A DNA stretch of 52,534 nucleotides from Saprospiraceae bacterium (lineage in GTDB: Bacteria > Bacteroidota > Bacteroidia > Chitinophagales > Saprospiraceae). The position numbers were made by a program, and so were the translations under genes. Position 1 is the first letter of the stretch. The number at the start of each line of letters is the position of its first letter. Positions 26,210 through 34,955 of this stretch are shown in pieces. The stretch spans positions 1 through 52,534 of the forward strand of contig JAIYAV010000276.1 in assembly GCA_027488855.1 (NCBI GenBank), written 5' to 3'. The notes below the pieces were generated by a model. That model had not been told where the DNA came from. It made no database searches and worked only from the letters and a program-made list of their open reading frames with translations.

Positions 26210-28357
26210 ATGAATACTCGCTTTGCCTCCATACTCGAAAACCTGCGTTTTTTCCTGAGCATCCTGCTCGTTTTTTTGCTGGTTTTTGAAAAATACATCC
26301 ACCTACCCGCCTTCCTGGCCGTTTTGGGTCGGATGCATCCGCTGATTTTACACTTCCCCATCACACTTGCCGCAGTGGGCGGTATCGGGCTGTTGTTTCC
26401 TGCCAAATACGAAATGGCAGCCTGGGCCCGAAAGATGGAATTTTGGTCAGTCACCGCCTCGATTACGGCCTTGACCGCTTTGTTTGGTCTGTTTTTATCC
26501 CGCGAAGGTGGGTATGACGAAGCGACCTTGAACTGGCACAAATATTCAGCAGCAGCCTTGACTTTGGGGGCGGGGTATTTGGCCTGGCGTTTTGGGAAAG
26601 GCAGCTTGCGGGCTGGTTTTGTACCCTTTGGTTTAGCAACTTTGGCGCTCACCCTCATTTGTGGGCACCAGGGCGGGGTATTGACCCATGGTAGCAATTT
26701 TTTACTCGAACCCATTCGCCCTTCTGCGTCGGCGAGTCCGGTAGTGGCGGATGTGCAAAAGGCCGAAGTATTTCGCGATGTGGTTCGCCCAATTTTGGAA
26801 AAAAAGTGCTTCAATTGCCACAATCCCAACAAAACCAAGGGCGATCTGCTGATGACTACGTTGGAAGGTTTTAAAAAAGGTGGTGAAAATGGCCCCATTT
26901 TTCTGCCCTTCCAACCCGATTCCAGTCAGATGATTGCAATGGCCCACTTACCCGAAGATGACGACCGGCACATGCCGCCTGCCGGGAAACCCCAACTGAC
27001 CCCGGATGAGTTAAAAATCATTCATTTTTGGATCAAAAAGGGCGCTGATTTTGGCGCAAAAGTGAGCGCTTATTTGCCCAACGATACCCTGGCCATCTGG
27101 ACAAAAAGTATCCCCACGGCAGCCGCAGCCTTACCTAAAATTCCCGCTGCATCCGAAAAAACCATCGAATCACTCAAGAGTAATTATTGCAACATCCGGC
27201 CTTTGGCCCAAGGCAGTCCCTACTTGGAAGTCGTCGTACTCAATCACCAAGATTATCAGGCGGATGTGTTCAAAAAATTGCAAAAAATCAGCAGGAACAT
27301 TTACCGACTGGAAGCTTCTGGTGCTCCGGTTACCGACAAAGAAATCAACGCCATTGCAGGCCTGGAAAATTTGCGGGAGTTGGGTTTAGGTAGAACCAAA
27401 ATAACCGGAAAGACCCTGGCCGATCTGCTACAATTGAAACATTTACAGCTGCTCAAATTGCACGCGAATCAGTTGAAAGCCAAAGACATTGAGCCCTTAT
27501 TGGGCAGCAAACAGTTGCACCTCTACCTCTGGGGCAACCCACTTGGGGAAAAAGAATTGGCTCAACTGCGCAAAAAAGCGGGCAGCATGAAACTAGATCT
27601 GGGAACACCGCCAGATACCGCCGTACTGCAACTCAATAAACCCATCGCCGAAAAACCAGTTGCTTATTTTCAAAACTCCACAGAGCTGGTGCTCAGTCAT
27701 CCACTACAGGGTGCCAAAATTTATTACACCACCGATGGCCGCAATCCCGATGGAGCAAAGGGAATTGGTGTTGTTTATAAAAAGCCAATTTTGATTAAAA
27801 ACGACCAACAAATCAAATATCGGGCCGAGTTGGATGGCTGGCACGCAAGTGTAATGGATTCCTTGGCCTTCAAAAAGACCCGCTTTATCCCCGATCGTTT
27901 TGAGCTCAAAACCCCCGCCGACCCCAAATACATGGGTGGCGGAGATTCCATCCTTTTTAACCTGGCTAAAGGTGCGCCTAATCATACCGTCAACGATGGC
28001 TGGCTCGGCTTTCGCAGTACTGCTCATTTGGACGTAGAGTGTTTTTTCAAAAATCCACCCGAAATTCAAAAAGTGAGCATCGGCACCTTGCTGATTGACA
28101 ATGCCTACATTACGCCTCCAGTGAGTTTGGAGGTATGGGGCAGCAATACCAAGGGGCAATGGGAAAAAATTGGTGCCGAAAGTTTCACCATCCCGACGGG
28201 TCCCCAATACGGCAACCGTATTTACGACTGCAAAGTCAAACCAGGGAAATACGCCTACCTAAAAGTAGTGAGCAAACCCATTGCCAAATTGCCTTCCTGG
28301 CATCGGGGCAAAGGGGATGCTGGTTGGCTATTTGTGGACGAGGTGTTGATCAATTAA
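26210..28357 (+). CDS. Membrane cytochrome c with leucine-rich repeats and chitobiase-like domain
   Basis: The ATG at 26210 gives 715 aa and starts just before the first helix; a GTG 57 bp upstream is less likely. Order of parts: four or five membrane helices (about 12-160) in a DUF2231-like block with HPLILHFPITLA; a PSCyt1-type cytochrome c with CFNCHNP (Cys200, Cys203, His204) and MPPAGKPQLTPDELKIIHFW; about three short leucine-rich repeats (LRELGLGRTKITGKTLADLL and following); a chitobiase/FN3-like segment (YYTTDGRNPDG); and a C-terminal jelly-roll-like domain. Similar multi-domain proteins accompany DUF1549/1553-DUF1501 pairs, so this is probably the third member of the set, passing electrons to or from the membrane. 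Its substrate is unknown. Confidence 0.85.
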   Translation: MNTRFASILENLRFFLSILLVFLLVFEKYIHLPAFLAVLGRMHPLILHFPITLAAVGGIGLLFPAKYEMAAWARKMEFWSVTASITALTALFGLFLSREGGYDEATLNWHKYSAAALTLGAGYLAWRFGKGSLRAGFVPFGLATLALTLICGHQGGVLTHGSNFLLEPIRPSASASPVVADVQKAEVFRDVVRPILEKKCFNCHNPNKTKGDLLMTTLEGFKKGGENGPIFLPFQPDSSQMIAMAHLPEDDDRHMPPAGKPQLTPDELKIIHFWIKKGADFGAKVSAYLPNDTLAIWTKSIPTAAAALPKIPAASEKTIESLKSNYCNIRPLAQGSPYLEVVVLNHQDYQADVFKKLQKISRNIYRLEASGAPVTDKEINAIAGLENLRELGLGRTKITGKTLADLLQLKHLQLLKLHANQLKAKDIEPLLGSKQLHLYLWGNPLGEKELAQLRKKAGSMKLDLGTPPDTAVLQLNKPIAEKPVAYFQNSTELVLSHPLQGAKIYYTTDGRNPDGAKGIGVVYKKPILIKNDQQIKYRAELDGWHASVMDSLAFKKTRFIPDRFELKTPADPKYMGGGDSILFNLAKGAPNHTVNDGWLGFRSTAHLDVECFFKNPPEIQKVSIGTLLIDNAYITPPVSLEVWGSNTKGQWEKIGAESFTIPTGPQYGNRIYDCKVKPGKYAYLKVVSKPIAKLPSWHRGKGDAGWLFVDEVLIN

Positions 28358-28463
28358 CGAGCAATTGTCGTAACGGGTACGTATCCTGCACAATTCTGGA
28401 TTGTTTTTAATAAAGGGTAGATCAAAAATCAAAGCTCAGTCGTATTTAGCATTAAAACTTACT

Positions 28464-29594
28464 ATGCATCGCCTAAGCTTATGGATTTTGTTGACTTGTG
28501 TAACTTTTACCAGTTTTGCGCAGGAATCTACAGTGGTTTCCAAAGTGGAAGCCAATGCACAAGCAGACACGCTCAATTCCACAGTCCAGGTTGACACAAA
28601 CCCACAAAAAAAAGTCAAGATTTTTGCAATTCCCCTCGTTTTTTATTCACCAGACACCAGATTGGGTTTGGGCGCGGGAGGGATTGCAACTTTCAGGCCA
28701 GCAGGAACTCCCCAGCCTTCAAATGTTACTTTTAGCCTTGCTTATACCCAAAGAAAACAACTGTTGATCTGGTTTCCCTACCAGATTTATTTTGGACGGG
28801 AAAAATACGTGGCTTTTGGCGAAGTGGGTTGGTTTCGCTACGCGTACCAGTTTTTTGGAATTGGCAACAAGATTGACAACGATTATCTGGAAAAATATAC
28901 CACCGAATTTCCCAGGGTGCGCATTACCCTGCTGCGCAATGTCAAAAACGGCAATGCTTTTGGGCTTCGCCTCGCTTATGACAATTTCAACATCACGCAA
29001 TACGACTCCAGTGGCCTATTGCTCCAAAAAAACATCACCGGCTGGCAAGGTGGCCAGTCAGCAGGGGCTGGGCTGGTGTGGTGGAAAGATACCCGCAACA
29101 ACCGCTTTTATCCCACCAAGGGTTGGTTCATTGAGTCTTCTTTGTTTTTTGAAAACACTTGGACTGGGTCTGATTACAAATATTCTCGCTTTAGTATAGA
29201 TGCTGCCAGGTATTTTGCACTTGGGGAAAAGAATGTGCTGGCCTTACACGGAATGGCCATTAGCACCTTAGGAGATGCTCCATTTTTCAATACTGCTTTC
29301 TTGGGAGGTACCAAGCGCCTGCGCGGTTATTTTGAAGGAAAGTACCGGGATGATCATCTTTTGTTGGCTCAAGCTGAATTGCGGCGAGAGCTTTTCGGGA
29401 GGATTGGCGGCGCGGTGTTTACAGGAGTCGGTACTGTTTTTGGTACACCCGGAGAATCGGCCAAAATCAGGCCCAATGTTGGTTTAGGCGTTCGTTTTCA
29501 GGTGGATAAAAAACAAAAACTGAATATTCGGGCAGATTATGGGATTGGCGTGAAAAATCAGGGGTTTTATTTGACTTTTGGGGAGTCGTTTTGA
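28464..29594 (+). CDS. Omp85/BamA-like outer-membrane barrel protein
   Basis: I start at the ATG at 28464 (376 aa), which gives the signal peptide MHRLSLWILLTCVTFTSFAQ. After a short linker the protein is a beta-barrel: alternating aromatic strands, a conserved DTRNNRFYPTKGWFIESSLF segment and the strand GGTKRLRGYFEGKYRDDHLL, which holds the R-G-Y/F motif of the Omp85/surface-antigen (D15) barrel lid loop. It ends in a Phe (FYLTFGESF), as outer-membrane barrels do. It has no POTRA domains, so it is a short Omp85 of the kind common in Bacteroidota, often with phosphatase or patatin partners. It may share a transcript with the cytochrome gene 106 bp upstream. Confidence 0.85.
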   Translation: MHRLSLWILLTCVTFTSFAQESTVVSKVEANAQADTLNSTVQVDTNPQKKVKIFAIPLVFYSPDTRLGLGAGGIATFRPAGTPQPSNVTFSLAYTQRKQLLIWFPYQIYFGREKYVAFGEVGWFRYAYQFFGIGNKIDNDYLEKYTTEFPRVRITLLRNVKNGNAFGLRLAYDNFNITQYDSSGLLLQKNITGWQGGQSAGAGLVWWKDTRNNRFYPTKGWFIESSLFFENTWTGSDYKYSRFSIDAARYFALGEKNVLALHGMAISTLGDAPFFNTAFLGGTKRLRGYFEGKYRDDHLLLAQAELRRELFGRIGGAVFTGVGTVFGTPGESAKIRPNVGLGVRFQVDKKQKLNIRADYGIGVKNQGFYLTFGESF

Positions 29595-29617
29595 TGGGGT
29601 GGCCTTGCATGGGTGCC

Positions 29618-29996
29618 CCACAGATGGACCTACGATTAGGACACAGAATAATATCTTCTGAAAACTTCTCCGAAGCTTTCAGGAAATAGGGATTATTTGA
29701 GCTATCGATAACCTTAGAGCCAGCCGATCTGCCCAGGGGGCAGCTATCTCTGTAGCCACAGATGACGGAAGAAGCTCAAATGGTGGCTGCCCAGGGGGCA
29801 GCTATCTAAATTTTTCCATTGTTTTCCCGATAGCTGCCCCCCGGGCAGCCATCATGCCTACAAATCACGGGTTAACATTGACTACAAAGATAGCTGCCCC
29901 CTGGGCAGCAAATCTGGCGCAGCCGATTTTCAAAAAATCTTCGATGGTTGGGTGCTCGCTAAATTTTCTGTGTCCTAACCGTAGCCACAGATGGAC
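29618..29996. mobile_element. MITE-like non-coding element
   Basis: Inverted ends of 19 bp (29630-29648 and 29966-29984; 18 of 19 match, one starting CTACGATTAGGACACAGAA) are directly flanked by a 12-bp direct repeat CCACAGATGGAC (29618-29629 and 29985-29996). Inside are four copies of a 20-bp unit TGCCCAGGGGGCAGCTATCT: two forward (29730, 29788) and two inverted (29829, 29888). There is no ORF of note. CCACAGATG also occurs internally at about 29755, so the direct repeat could be part of a repeated phrase and not a target duplication. This element fills most of the 434-bp gap 29595-30028. Confidence 0.6.
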
Positions 29997-30005
29997 ATCC
30001 CACAC

Positions 30006-30033
30006 AGGGGCATCCGCAAGGGATGCCCCTACA
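30006..30033. repeat. Short GTAGGGG palindrome overlapping the ABC transporter stop codon
   Basis: GGGGCATCC and GGATGCCCC form a 9-bp stem around a 5-base loop. Read on the minus strand it begins CTGTAGGGGCATCCC, and the TAG is the stop codon of the ABC transporter gene. The same core is found at 19599-19624 and at the DUF1080 stop. Confidence 0.75.
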
Positions 30034-31846
30034 GGTATCCTTGCGCTTGGAGAGTGAATAGTTCGGCGTATTTTCCACCCTTTGCCAGCAACTCCTCGTG
30101 GCTGCCAATTTCTTCCAATTGCCCATTTTCCAGTACCAAAATGCGGTCAGCCATTCGCACGGTGGAAAAACGGTGTGAGATCAACACTGCGGACTTTCCC
30201 GAGATCAATTCCGCAAAACGTTGGAAAACTTCGTGTTCAGCACGGGCATCCAGGGCCGAAGTGGGTTCGTCCAGAATCAACAATTGGGCATTGCGCATGT
30301 AGGCGCGACCGAGGGCGATTTTTTGCCATTGACCTCCGGATAATTCCACGCCGTTTTTGAACCGCCGACCCAACATTTGCTCGTAACGCTCGGGCAATTG
30401 GTCGATGACCGTATTCGCCAGGCTTTTTTCGGCTGATTCGAGCACATCGTCCTGTTCGTCTTTGTGCAGGATATTGCCTACTGCTATGTTTTCCCCTGCC
30501 GTTAATTGAAAACGGATGTAATCCTGAAAAATGATGCCAATGTTTTGACGCAGCGATTGGAGGTTGTAATCTCGAAGGTCTACCCCATCGATGAGGATAC
30601 GTCCTTCGGTGGGTTCGTACAAACGGGCCAAAAGTTTGACCAATGTTGTTTTCCCGGCACCATTTTCACCTACTAGAGCCAATTTTTCACCCGCATGGAG
30701 GGTAAAAGACAGGTTGCGAACGGCCCAGCGCTCCTGATCGGGGTATTTGAAACTGACGTTTTCAAAAACAAAACCACTTTGTATTTTCTCTGGAAAATGT
30801 TGGCTGCCAGGCTTAGAGGTGATTTCCGGCTCGATGTTGAAAAAGTCGAAGAGGTCTTTGAGGTACAAGGCGCTTTCGGCAATTTTGGAAAAACGGGTCA
30901 TCACCCCTTCCAGCAAGCCATGCAAACGTTGGAATGAACCGGTCAAAAAAGTAAGCGATCCTATCGTAATTACACCACCCACGGTTTGAAGTGCAATCAA
31001 AATATAGGCACCATAATAGGCCACTGAACCTAGCGCTGCCAACAAAAGCCCCCAAAAGGAACGTTTGATCACAATTTTACGATTGGCCAGAAAATATTGG
31101 TGGGAGAGTTTTTTGAAACGTTCGATGATGAAGCCTGATAAGTTGAAAATTTTGACCTCCTTGGCGGTTTCGTCGCTGGCACCGATGTAGCGCAGGTAAT
31201 CCAGCTCTCGTCGTTCGGGCGTCCAGTTCAGGGACAAAGAATAAGATTGTTGATTGAAATAGGATTCGCCCAAAAAAGAGGGAATCACCGCCACCACCAG
31301 GATCAGAATCAGCCAAGGATTGAAGGCGATCAAACCCGCGCCCAGGAAAAGAATCGTGATGATGTCCTGAAATTGGGTCAATACTTGTGACATCAGCACC
31401 GTTCTATTCGTAGTTTGGCGGCGCGCACGTTCCATTTTGTCATAAAATTCGGGGTTCTCAAACTGAAACAAGTCCAGTTTGGCGGCGTGTTGCATGATGT
31501 CGACCGAAGTGCGGTTGGAGACAAGGTCTCCCAATAGGTTCTCCGTCAGACCAATGCCACGGTTGAGCAAATCCGAAACAATCACAATGGTAAATTCAGC
31601 ACCCAACCAGGTCCACAATTGGGTGAGGTCTTTTTCGGGCGCACTGATCAAGCGGATGATTTCGTCCACAATCAACTTGCCCAGGTAAAGGGTAAGTAAG
31701 GGTACCCCCGCCTTCAAGAGGCGCAAAATGATATTGATGGTCGCCAGACGGGGTTCGGTTTGCCAAATCAGGGCAAAAAACGAGGGTAAATTTTTCAGCG
31801 CGGAAAACTGGTCGGCCAGTTTGACTTTTTTTGACGTAGTACTCAT
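30029..31846 (-). CDS. ABC exporter, fused membrane and ATPase domains
   Basis: This 605-aa half-transporter has an N-terminal transmembrane domain (about 1-330) with six hydrophobic helices. The ATPase domain (about 350-600) has Walker A GENGAGKTT, Q-loop GIIFQDYIRF, signature ELSGGQWQK, Walker B LLILDEPTSALD and H-loop LISHRFSTV. This is the type I exporter architecture (MsbA/LmrA-like), working as a homodimer or with a partner; no partner is next to it, so a homodimer is likely. The substrate cannot be told from the sequence. The protein ends LQAQGYL with the stop codon supplied by a palindromic repeat. Confidence 0.92.
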   Translation of the reverse strand: MSTTSKKVKLADQFSALKNLPSFFALIWQTEPRLATINIILRLLKAGVPLLTLYLGKLIVDEIIRLISAPEKDLTQLWTWLGAEFTIVIVSDLLNRGIGLTENLLGDLVSNRTSVDIMQHAAKLDLFQFENPEFYDKMERARRQTTNRTVLMSQVLTQFQDIITILFLGAGLIAFNPWLILILVVAVIPSFLGESYFNQQSYSLSLNWTPERRELDYLRYIGASDETAKEVKIFNLSGFIIERFKKLSHQYFLANRKIVIKRSFWGLLLAALGSVAYYGAYILIALQTVGGVITIGSLTFLTGSFQRLHGLLEGVMTRFSKIAESALYLKDLFDFFNIEPEITSKPGSQHFPEKIQSGFVFENVSFKYPDQERWAVRNLSFTLHAGEKLALVGENGAGKTTLVKLLARLYEPTEGRILIDGVDLRDYNLQSLRQNIGIIFQDYIRFQLTAGENIAVGNILHKDEQDDVLESAEKSLANTVIDQLPERYEQMLGRRFKNGVELSGGQWQKIALGRAYMRNAQLLILDEPTSALDARAEHEVFQRFAELISGKSAVLISHRFSTVRMADRILVLENGQLEEIGSHEELLAKGGKYAELFTLQAQGYL

Positions 31847-31876
31847 AACATGAAATTACAATAAAGTGGGAGAAAA

Positions 31877-31995
31877 GTTGAGGAGTTGAGAAAGTTGAGG
31901 AGTTGAGGCTACCGCATCAACTTAGACAATGCTCGTGTCCAAGACGCTGCGGTAGCCCCAACTTCTCAACTCCTCAACTTTCTCAACTCCTCAAC
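31877..31995. repeat. Palindrome built from GTTGAGGA phrases between divergent genes
   Basis: The left arm (31877-31916) repeats GTTGAGGAGTTGAGAAA and ends GGCTACCGCA. The right arm (31948-31995) is its inverse with about 8 extra bases. The spacer contains GACAATGCTCGTGTC. Unlike the other phrase palindromes, it lies between two divergent start codons (ABC exporter and helicase), so it is in promoter territory rather than at gene ends. Confidence 0.8.
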
Positions 31996-32032
31996 CCTTC
32001 AACATTTCAACTTCTTCCTTACCTTTACCCGT

Positions 32033-33937
32033 ATGGAGAATGAGTTGCAAGAATTGATCGATATCCTCGAATTGTTAAAAATCGAAAAAAAGGAAGACTT
32101 CGAACAGCACCGCAAAGTGATGGACAGCCTCAGTCCAGAGCAGCGGCGAGCGAAGGGTCTGGCCTGGTATCCTTTAAATGCCATTCAGCAAGGCTATACG
32201 ATTGGAGAACGCGCCTTTGTGGTGGTGGAACGCACGCAGGGTAAAGGGCAGGAACACCAGTTTCGCGCGGGTAAAACCGTACGTTTTTACACCCAGCACA
32301 GCGATGTGCACAATCCCGAACGCAATGGGGTGGTGTATTACGTGGACAAAGACAAAATGCGCATCATCCTCAATACCCGTGATTTGCCAGACTGGATCGG
32401 CATGGGGCAACTCTCGGTAGATATTTTGTTTGACGAACGCACCTACATCGAAATGGAGAAAGCCATGCAAAAGGTCATCTCCGCACCTAAAGGGCGTTTG
32501 CAAGAATTACGTTCCGTTCTCCTGGGGCACAAACCAGCCCATTTTGACCTCGTCGAAACGCCGATCAAAATCGCTTCCCTCAATCCTTCGCAAAACCTGG
32601 CCGTGACCCAAATCCTGGCAGCACATGAAGTCGCCGTCATCCATGGCCCTCCCGGCACAGGCAAAACCACCACCCTGGTGCAAGCCATTAAATTGCTGGC
32701 GGAAAGGGAAAAAACGGTGCTCGTCACTGCGCCGAGCAACACAGCAGTGGATTTGTTGAGTGAAAAACTGGCCGAGCAAGATTTACGCGTGGTACGGGTA
32801 GGCAACATCTCTCGGGTAGACGAGAGCATTGTCAAGCACACCCTGGAGTATCAAATCGCTCAACACCCGGAAAGCAAAAACGTCAAAAAGGTCAAAATTC
32901 AAGCGGCTGAATGCCGTCGCCAAGCCAACCGTTTGCGTGGCAAACGGGGCTATGAAGCTTACGAAGAGCGCAAAAAAATGGAACAGGAAGCGGCTGAGCT
33001 CTCGGCCTGGGCCAACTCGCTGGAGCAACGCCTCATTGATATGATTCTGGACGACGCACAAGTCATCTCTTGTACCCTGGTCGGCGCGGCACATCCAGTG
33101 CTCGATCAGCGTAAGTTTCGCACCGTTATTGTGGATGAAGCGGCACAAGCACTGGAGCCTGCTACCTGGATTCCGATTACCAAAGCCTCTAAGGTAGTAC
33201 TCACTGGCGACCCCTTCCAGTTGCCCCCTACTGTCAAATCCCTGGAGGCAGCCAAAAAGGGCTTCAACGTCACCATGATTGAAAAATGCCTGAAGCGACT
33301 GCATCAGGTCAACCTCCTCAACATTCAATACCGCATGAACGAGGCCATTATGGGCTTCAGTAACCGCCTTTTTTACAACAATGAATTGATGGCGGCCCCC
33401 ATGGTAAAGGATCGGCAACTGGACATTGAGCTCAATGCTCCGGTTATTTTTATTGATACTGCAGGCTGTGGTTTTGACGAAAAAGTGCACCATGCCTATC
33501 AAAGCAAGTACAACCCCGAAGAGTTTCAAATCCTGCGCGAACACCTATACCTGTTGGCGGATGCTTTTTTGGAAAAAGAACCGCCCTCCATCGCCATCAT
33601 CTCTCCCTACCGGGAACAAGTCATGCACATCCAAGAAGAGTTGAAGGAGGATCCCCTGCTGAGCAAGTTGGATTTGGACATCAATACCATCGATGGCTTT
33701 CAAGGCCAGGAAAAAGACGTGGTGTTTATCTCGCTGGTGCGCTCAAATGTGAAAGGCGAAATTGGTTTCCTAAGCGATTATCGCCGAATGAACGTAGCGA
33801 TGACCCGGGCGCGCAAACAACTGATTATTGTAGGCGATAGCGCCACGATTGGGAACAACAAATTTTATGGCGAGTTTCTGACGTATTGCGAGCAGGTGGG
33901 TGAGTATCGGAGTGCGTGGGAGTATATGCAGAGTTAA
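32033..33937 (+). CDS. Superfamily 1 helicase, IGHMBP2/SMUBP-2-like
   Basis: This 634-aa protein has an N-terminal OB-like region (about 60-140), then an SF1 Upf1-like helicase core: motif I GPPGTGKT (205-212), motif Ia VTAPSNTAVDLLSEKLA, motif II DEAAQ (from 368), motif III LTGDPFQLPPT, motif IV region LLNIQYRMNEAIM, motif V NTIDGFQGQEKDVVFISLVR and motif VI MTRARKQLIIVGD. A charged insertion with coiled-coil character (about 280-340) corresponds to the stalk/1B region. Members unwind DNA or RNA 5'-3'. No partner genes are visible, so this is likely a housekeeping nucleic-acid helicase. It is divergent from the ABC exporter and convergent with gldN. Confidence 0.92.
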   Translation: MENELQELIDILELLKIEKKEDFEQHRKVMDSLSPEQRRAKGLAWYPLNAIQQGYTIGERAFVVVERTQGKGQEHQFRAGKTVRFYTQHSDVHNPERNGVVYYVDKDKMRIILNTRDLPDWIGMGQLSVDILFDERTYIEMEKAMQKVISAPKGRLQELRSVLLGHKPAHFDLVETPIKIASLNPSQNLAVTQILAAHEVAVIHGPPGTGKTTTLVQAIKLLAEREKTVLVTAPSNTAVDLLSEKLAEQDLRVVRVGNISRVDESIVKHTLEYQIAQHPESKNVKKVKIQAAECRRQANRLRGKRGYEAYEERKKMEQEAAELSAWANSLEQRLIDMILDDAQVISCTLVGAAHPVLDQRKFRTVIVDEAAQALEPATWIPITKASKVVLTGDPFQLPPTVKSLEAAKKGFNVTMIEKCLKRLHQVNLLNIQYRMNEAIMGFSNRLFYNNELMAAPMVKDRQLDIELNAPVIFIDTAGCGFDEKVHHAYQSKYNPEEFQILREHLYLLADAFLEKEPPSIAIISPYREQVMHIQEELKEDPLLSKLDLDINTIDGFQGQEKDVVFISLVRSNVKGEIGFLSDYRRMNVAMTRARKQLIIVGDSATIGNNKFYGEFLTYCEQVGEYRSAWEYMQS

Positions 33938-33977
33938 AAAGTGAAAAGTGAAAAGTGAAAAGTGAAAAGTGAAAAGT
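33937..33977. repeat. AAAAGTG heptamer tandem repeat
   Basis: Five full copies of AAAAGTG plus a partial one start in the helicase stop codon. Inverted, shorter matches (CTTTTCACT, CACTTTTAACTTTTCACTTC) lie at about 34032-34062 beyond the terminator, so the array and its inverse bracket the hairpin. Confidence 0.85.
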
Positions 33978-33983
33978 AATAAT

Positions 33984-34036
33984 AAAAAAAGCAAAGGCTC
34001 CGTATCGAATTCATCGATGCCGGAGCCTTTGCTTTT
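33984..34036. terminator. Bidirectional terminator between helicase and gldN
   Basis: The stem GCAAAGGCTCCG (33991-34002) pairs with CGGAGCCTTTGC (34021-34032), with a second inner pairing ATCGA/TCGAT. It has seven A before and TTTT after, so it can end both convergent transcripts. Confidence 0.85.
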
Positions 34037-34064
34037 CACTATTCACTTTTAACTTTTCACTTCC

Positions 34065-34934
34065 TTAGTAAGTCCAAAGGTCGTGTTCCAGGTTGAAAAT
34101 TTCCTGCTTGATCTTGTCAGCTTCCAGCAGCAGGTCGCGGCCAGTGAACTGATCTTGCAAACGCAGGTCTTTTACGTTGGAAGTTTTGTAGATATAGCTG
34201 GAGAAGTAACGCATCTCAAATACGTCTTCCCAAGTCATTGGTGCACCATCGTTTTGGTCGTTGAACACTTTTTCACGTGCCAACAACTCACGGGCATCTG
34301 GGTAATAAATCCAGAACAATACGTTTTCACCCACTTTATCTCCTGTAGAGGTTTTGATAGGCAATACTGGAGCGACACCGATGATGCGCACCTGCATGGT
34401 AGATGATTCTTTGTCGAAGAACCAGATTTCTTTTACCCGTATACGTTGAACATCCGCAGTAAGGTCGACATCGCTTTTGATGATCTGTTGTTTTTGCTCG
34501 TAAGTGACGGGGTCAGTCACCATCACTGTATCGATTTTGAACAGGAGACCATTTACAGCAGAGGTATCCAGGCGGGTTTTGAATTCTTCATCAGCAAAGA
34601 TGCGCAAAGGCTTTTCTTTGTTGTTGATGGCTTCCAGCAAAATTTGTACGAATGGACGTTTGGGGTAAGCGAACGGAAGGTTCATTTTTTCCCTTACGTC
34701 AATGATCCGCCAAATGCGCTTCTTCCAAAAGATGTCTGCTTCACGGGGTTGATCGTAAGGAAGCACCCGTTTTTTGGCCGTAATGCTGCTTTCAACCACA
34801 TCGTCGATTGGGTTGGGTAAACCATCTGTTGGCCCCGACTCCGTTTGGATGATATCGATCTGCTGTGCCGCCAGGGGGCCAACAGCGATACACAGGATAA
34901 AAAGAAGACCGAATAATTTGGCGGCCATTTTCAT
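34065..34934 (-). CDS. gldN: T9SS ring protein GldN/PorN
   Basis: This 289-aa protein has a signal peptide (MKMAAKLFGLLFILCIAVGP). It shows GldN features: SSITAKKRVLPYDQPREADI followed by FWKKRIWRIIDVREKMNLPF, the FADEEFKTRLD region, and VKEIWFFDKESSTMQVRIIG with VLFWIYYPDARELLA. GldN/PorN forms the periplasmic ring with GldK on the inner face of the outer membrane. Gene order porP-gldK-gldL-gldM-gldN is the standard one. An intrinsic terminator lies between gldM and this gene, so its dose relative to GldM may be set by read-through or by its own promoter. Confidence 0.95.
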   Translation of the reverse strand: MKMAAKLFGLLFILCIAVGPLAAQQIDIIQTESGPTDGLPNPIDDVVESSITAKKRVLPYDQPREADIFWKKRIWRIIDVREKMNLPFAYPKRPFVQILLEAINNKEKPLRIFADEEFKTRLDTSAVNGLLFKIDTVMVTDPVTYEQKQQIIKSDVDLTADVQRIRVKEIWFFDKESSTMQVRIIGVAPVLPIKTSTGDKVGENVLFWIYYPDARELLAREKVFNDQNDGAPMTWEDVFEMRYFSSYIYKTSNVKDLRLQDQFTGRDLLLEADKIKQEIFNLEHDLWTY

Positions 34935-34955
34935 ATTCTTGCTTTTTACTTTGAC

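Noticed and set aside
29595..30028. A small gene in the gap before the ABC exporter
   Set aside because: The only open frames cross repeated units of the MITE-like element.
32783..33544. 253-codon open frame on the minus strand
   Set aside because: Antisense to the helicase core motifs.
33937..33977. Tandem array considered as a CRISPR
   Set aside because: Units are 7 bp with no spacers; it is a simple tandem repeat next to a terminator.
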